From positions 15,139,861 through 15,203,860 of the forward strand of contig CM020501.1 in assembly GCA_009823395.1 (NCBI GenBank): 64,000 nt of DNA, in the 5' to 3' direction. Position numbers and translations under genes: made by a program. The first letter of the stretch is position 1, and every line of letters begins with the position of its first letter. The notes under the pieces were generated by a model. The model was not told the DNA's origin. It saw only the letters and a list, made by a program, of their open reading frames with translations, and ran no database searches. This document shows positions 59,972 to 64,000 of this stretch, in pieces. Source of the stretch: Thamnaconus septentrionalis. Its lineage: Eukaryota; Chordata; Actinopteri; Tetraodontiformes; Monacanthidae.

Positions 59972-62069
59972 CAGTCCTGGAAATGGGTCAAGACAGTTTG
60001 TTCACCTTCATATGAAGTGAATTAGGATTATAATCATCTAAGGTCGTTGTTTATTCATAGCATATGGTTGATCTGCCCTTCACATTGATAGCTTTTAGTT
60101 ATTGCTGTTGCATGAGTTATTGGACTATAAAAAGTGCTGATTGGATTTCCACGTCAGCTAGTCCAAGGGCTAAGTCCTGATCGCTACTGTGGACTCCCCA
60201 TAAAACCAGGCCAGATAAGAATCTGTTCTTAGTTGTTTTATTGCTAGGAAAAGCAGGTTGGCATACCTTAAAAAAAAGAAGAAAAAGAAAAGTCTAGATC
60301 TTTCTGATTAAAACTGCCATTTGCAAGTATGGTTGTGTTTCAGTGGTGTGCAGTGATCAACTGATTCTGCAATTGCCTACATTTGTTTATACGACTATAA
60401 TTAAAGTTCTTCATTTTTGTTTGTAATGAGATTAAAAACAAGGCTAAGTATGTGTATGAAAATAGCCAGTATGCCATCAAATTCATAATGTCCCTTCATT
60501 AAATTCAGTTAAACCAGTTCCTGTTTCTGTCCCCTTCAGCGATATTTTCCATGAATATCTTTGGCTTTGAGTGTTTTTCTTGATAAGTGGCCACAGGGTT
60601 CTTTTCAGGGTCACATCCCGCTTAATTCAAATCAAAGTTTGAGCCTTAAGAGTCAGCTTGATGGACATCGAATGTCAAACAAGAAGTCTTTTTCAAGTGT
60701 CAATGCACACAATCAGGCACCAAGCAAGGTGGTTCTTTATCAACTTTAGCACTTGGTTCATTGGTTTTAGCACTTGGTTCATCACACCATCGGGATGGAT
60801 TTCAGTGGCAAAAAAAGTCAGCAAGAAAAACAATGAAATCGTCAGACCGTTACCTGCAAATGAACACAGTCCACAAGCAAAGGCAACACATGAATATCAA
60901 TGGATTCCTGTGTCAATTTCAGCAGCTGTGGGTTTGCTGTACACTGCAACAACAATGACATCATGGCTTGCTATTGTGATTCTAGTGGCACTGGACCTTC
61001 AAATTCTAAGTGAAAGTCTATTTAAAAGGCTGGAACTGGGGGAGGTCTTATATAAATCAGCAAAAATAACTTTAAATCACAACAGGGAACAGGTTAATCT
61101 CTTCAGCATTTATCTCCAGCAACACCACAAATGTCAAAGCGCTTAAAGGTATCAGTCATCAGTGTAAATGCCAAAACAGTGCCACACAGAGCATGTAAAC
61201 ATGAGGAAAATCAAACAGGTCTCACACAGGAAAAAATATACAATTTTGGATTGACCGAACATGGAACTCCTGACCTTACAGGAGAGTGAAATGCAACAGT
61301 GCTAGCTTAAGGTGTAGCGCACAACCTTGCACCATGAGATTAGCAAACTAGCACAGATGTCTGCTGACTGACGCACTGCAGTTGTGAACAAGGACATATC
61401 AAGGAAATAAGACTCGAGTAGATACATTAAAAAAATCACCCTTGAAGTGGGATATAGGTGAAAATCTGGAGAGTTCAACCAAAAACAAGCAATAGGTGGG
61501 TAATGTTTACTTAGCCTGATGCTCCGATTGGAAAATAAACATGTTGGCATTAACCTCGAATTCAATGTCACTAAACACAGGAAACTTGTTTAAAATATGG
61601 CTCCCTGATACCTGCAGGGATTCACATGATCATTCACTTGTAGCTACAGCATCGTGAATACAGTTTAGCTGACTACAGTTCTCTATGGCACAGGGCAATC
61701 AGTGCAAATTAACAGCGTCATTTCTCCAAAACATTCAGCCCCTCCCGCCAGAGATCTCAGTAACATTTCCTTTGAGTGAGTTGGAGAGATAGTGACCCGT
61801 AAAACCAATATCACACCAGCCCGACGCCGCACCAACCTCTCAAGACCATGCGAGTCCTGCCGCCCTCACCCCCGCACCCCGTCAACACGCTGGAGAGACG
61901 GAGGGCAATGGCCAAGTTACAAGATCCACTCTCACCTGGGAGACTTTACCACAAGTGTGTGAGAGACAATTGATGAACAGGAGTGGACAGAGTGGCGAAG
62001 GAACTAAGAAGAGAGGAGGCACAACAGATCGCACTATGCTTAGCTGGGTTGTGTGCGTGTGGGGGGGTG
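59972..62069. other. Putative 3' UTR/intergenic between trim25-like 2 and dgke
   Basis: No clear gene. ATTAAA hexamers occur (60,307 and others), but there is no strong AATAAA near the stop. A 162-codon open frame (60,658-61,146) has a hydrophobic stretch but no recognised homology. Two copies of cacttggttcat lie 21 bp apart at about 60,750-60,783. Confidence 0.5.
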
Positions 62070-62288
62070 TTACGCCCGAGCTGAGGCTGGCCCCGGGGGC
62101 CTGGGCGAGTCGTGAGGGGTGGAGCCCTCGGCCTCAGACGCGCTGGTCTCGTCGTCGTCGTCCGTCTGCTCGGCGCTGTGGTAGAGCATGAGCGCCTGGG
62201 TCTTGTGGGTGATGGTGATGGTGCAGGGGCCTTGGGCCCACGGCTCCCCGTCCACCTGCATGGGCATCGTGGAGTTCTTGAGGACCAG
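62070..62288 (-). CDS. dgke: dgke last coding exon
   Basis: Acceptor (minus) ctcctcctccag, 72 codons plus TAA. Starts [20 protein letters not shown]. The acidic tail continues into a Pro/Ser/Ala end ([14 protein letters not shown]) that differs from the mammalian C terminus as I remember it. Confidence 0.93.
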   Translation of the reverse strand: MVLKNSTMPMQVDGEPWAQGPCTITITHKTQALMLYHSAEQTDDDDETSASEAEGSTPHDSPRPPGPASARA

Positions 62289-63946
62289 CTGGAGGAGGAG
62301 AGGAGGACACCAAGACTCTTTAAGTTAGTGATGGTCCCTACCTACATACCTACACTACCTACGTTTCTCAACTAGTGGGTCGCGACCCAAAAATGGGCCA
62401 CATAGCTGTTTGATCAGGTCGTAGCTTTATGGGCACCCCCTCACCCTTCTTTTTTTTTTTTTTTAAAGGGATTTTAGAATATATATATTTATCAAGAAGA
62501 TATTGGGTATTCATTTTGCAGGACATACAATTCAATTCAATGATTTCAATAATTAATTTACGAGACACGATAAAAAGTGGGCCAGCGTCTTTATCTTTGG
62601 GGAATAATTTTGAGTGTTGTGGAAAAAATTTGGGTCGCAACATCATCGTAAAAAAAAAAAAATGTGGGTCCTAAGATTCCACCAGTTGAGAAGCACTTCC
62701 TTAGATAGAACACCTCTACTAATCCCACATTGAGGAAATGTGCGTAACAAGATAGGGATGGTATAGTAGCTTAGGAAGGTAGCAAGTTAAAGTAGATATG
62801 TAAGGTTGGTAGGTAGGTAGACGAGGGAGACAGATGGATAAAGAACTTTAGATCGATGAGGTATGCAAGGTTGGTAGGTAGGGTATGTGGGCAGGATAAG
62901 AAGGTAGGGAGCTACACAGCTAATTTTGCCAGGTGGTTTAGGCAGGAAGGAAGGATGACAGGTTGTGTGTTTGTCCTACCCGAACAGTGTGAGCCTGTCC
63001 CAGTCGAACAGGGTTGGCCAGCTTAACCTGAATCTGAGCACAATGGAACGACCCAAACACTCCCATCACCTCCAGCAGGCCGTCATCCAGCCTGCAAGAG
63101 GAAGGCGTAGGACACTGATGCCCCCTGCTGGTCCGGATGCTGGCAGAACGTACTCACTCGATGGGCGCGCTCTTACCGTGTGGGAGGGCAGGGTTCGTCC
63201 CCCATACCTCCCCAGAGTCTGCAGCCTCCGCCCCAGTAGCTGATGTTGCAGACTATGATGCCCTCCAGGCTGGGGAGCTCCACCCTCTCTCCATCCAGCT
63301 CCAGCTGTTTGCGCAGACAGACACACAGAGTAAACAGGCTGTTGGAAGGCTCTCTGGTGCCTTTTCTTTTTGAGAAGAATTTTGGTAAAAGTGAATTGCA
63401 CGTGAATCTGAGGCAACAATGTACCGTACAGAGTTCACCGTTCAGATTTAGCTCAGATTTAGCATTAGACTTAGCTTAAGTCCAGCTAATTCACAGTAAC
63501 CTGGTGCCTACCTATTAAAACAATTGACTGAATTGTGCCACTAAAATACTAATATTAACCAGCATTAGCTAATGTTACTGAATCATCACAGACCAAACAA
63601 GCATTATTTTTAGGTTACTGTCAGATAACAGTTAATACTTGTGGTGGCACTTGGTGCAAAAACATGTTGCAAAGTCATCGCACTGCCTTTTTCACAATGC
63701 AAGGTCAATCTTAGGGCTGCGTGGAGCATAATGCTGGTAAAAGCAAAACTGAAAAGAGTTACATTCAAGAATATATTAAAAAAAAAAACCCTTGTAAAGC
63801 ATCAGCTGATTCTGTGTGATTCTCTTTGTCAAGCGCAAGAACACAGGCAGAACCAACACAAGGCTTGACTGTACCTCAATCCTCTTATCCAGGTCTTTAC
63901 ATTCCTGCACTAAACAATCTTTGGTGCCATACAGGAAATAAACAGC
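62070..63946 (-). CDS. dgke: dgke (diacylglycerol kinase epsilon), last four coding exons
   Basis: DGK epsilon phosphorylates arachidonoyl-diacylglycerol to phosphatidic acid at membranes in the phosphatidylinositol cycle. Minus-strand exons in transcript order: 63946-63875, 63304-63177, 63091-62980, 62288-62070. They join in frame and encode [40 protein letters not shown], then [74 protein letters not shown] and a tail with [16 protein letters not shown]. This is the DGK accessory domain and C terminus, and the [14 protein letters not shown] and [11 protein letters not shown] segments point to the epsilon isoform as I recall it. C1 domains and the catalytic domain lie beyond the window. It is convergent with the TRIM genes, as TRIM25 and DGKE are also close together in mammals. 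Confidence 0.93.
62363..62693. mobile_element. hAT-like MITE, copy 2, in a dgke intron
   Basis: Ends gtttctcaactagtgg and ccaccagttgagaagc are inverted repeats with two differences. gggtcgcgaccc lies just inside the left end. Same family as 21,261-21,542. The right third has fattened A-runs. No 8-bp target duplication was clear. Confidence 0.8.
62694..62979 (-). other. Remainder of the last dgke intron
   Basis: Contains degenerate GGTAGGTA-type repeats (62,808-62,884). No exon. Confidence 0.7.
62980..63091 (-). CDS. dgke: dgke exon, accessory domain
   Basis: Acceptor cctcttgcag, donor gtagga. Encodes [20 protein letters not shown] then [17 protein letters not shown]. Confidence 0.94.
63177..63304 (-). 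CDS. dgke: dgke exon, accessory domain
   Basis: Acceptor gcgcaaacag, donor gtaaga. Encodes [20 protein letters not shown], then [18 protein letters not shown]. Confidence 0.93.
63305..63874 (-). other. dgke intron
   Basis: No repeat or gene recognised, apart from an A-run near 63,778-63,788. Confidence 0.7.
63875..63946 (-). CDS. dgke: dgke exon
   Basis: Acceptor tgtttttccag, donor gtacag, 24 codons, phase 0-0. Encodes [20 protein letters not shown] then KRIE. Confidence 0.92.
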
Positions 63947-64000
63947 CTGGAAAAACAAGAATAGAGAGAGAAGAAACTCATTGAAGCTCGTTGTTTATTA

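Noticed and set aside
59722..59991. Minus-strand Gly/Pro/Phe repeat protein (GPGGFL units)
   Set aside because: Antisense of the PGPKNP repeat. The + strand frame joins the TRIM exons in phase and is preferred.

Overview
The window looks like nuclear DNA of a ray-finned fish, probably a percomorph-type teleost. It has short exons with GT-AG introns, a very high density of (CA)n and (AT)n microsatellites, a tRNA-derived SINE, an L2-type LINE, several non-autonomous DNA transposons, and a tandem pair of TRIM25-type genes beside dgke. No prokaryotic or organellar genes were seen. The species cannot be named from sequence alone.

Region 1 (1-38,900, + strand) is the 3' part of rptor (raptor, the mTORC1 scaffold). 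Fifteen exons join in one continuous reading frame. They encode about 584 C-terminal residues: the AMPK-site linker, the end of the HEAT-type region, the Ser/Thr-Pro-rich linker and the whole seven-bladed WD40 propeller, followed by the stop at 37,876-37,878 and a 3' UTR. The rest is intron. The largest intron is 13.6 kb (20,952-34,570). Introns carry microsatellites, a 264-bp (AT)n, a 300-bp polypurine tract, hAT-like MITEs and a few repeat-poor stretches that could be regulatory.

Region 2 (38,900-44,500) is intergenic and holds simple repeats, a minus-strand tRNA-derived SINE and a tRNA-like relic.

Region 3 (44,500-62,000, + strand) is a tandem TRIM pair. The first is a complete eight-exon trim25-like gene (RING, two B-boxes, coiled coil, PRY-SPRY; 631 residues). 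The second is a paralogue with an almost identical RING/B-box exon but a diverged coiled coil. In place of PRY-SPRY it has a Pro-rich exon and a small exon with PGPKNP repeats and a Lys-rich end (about 508 residues predicted). A decayed L2-type LINE lies in the intron before its last exon. Between the paralogues are a 2.4-kb foldback-like element built from 178-bp tandem repeats in inverted arms and, 6 bp away, a second long-terminal-inverted-repeat element.

Region 4 (62,070-63,946, - strand) has the last four coding exons of dgke (diacylglycerol kinase epsilon), convergent with the TRIM pair. TRIM25 and DGKE are neighbours in mammals, and RPTOR lies on the same human chromosome arm (17q). 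This synteny supports naming the TRIM genes as TRIM25 relatives.

The most interesting object is the second TRIM gene, a TRIM25-like E3 that appears to have exchanged its substrate-binding PRY-SPRY for a low-complexity basic/proline tail, beside a paralogue that shares a homogenised RING/B-box exon. All exon boundaries were read by eye from splice consensus, phase and family knowledge; none has been checked against transcripts.
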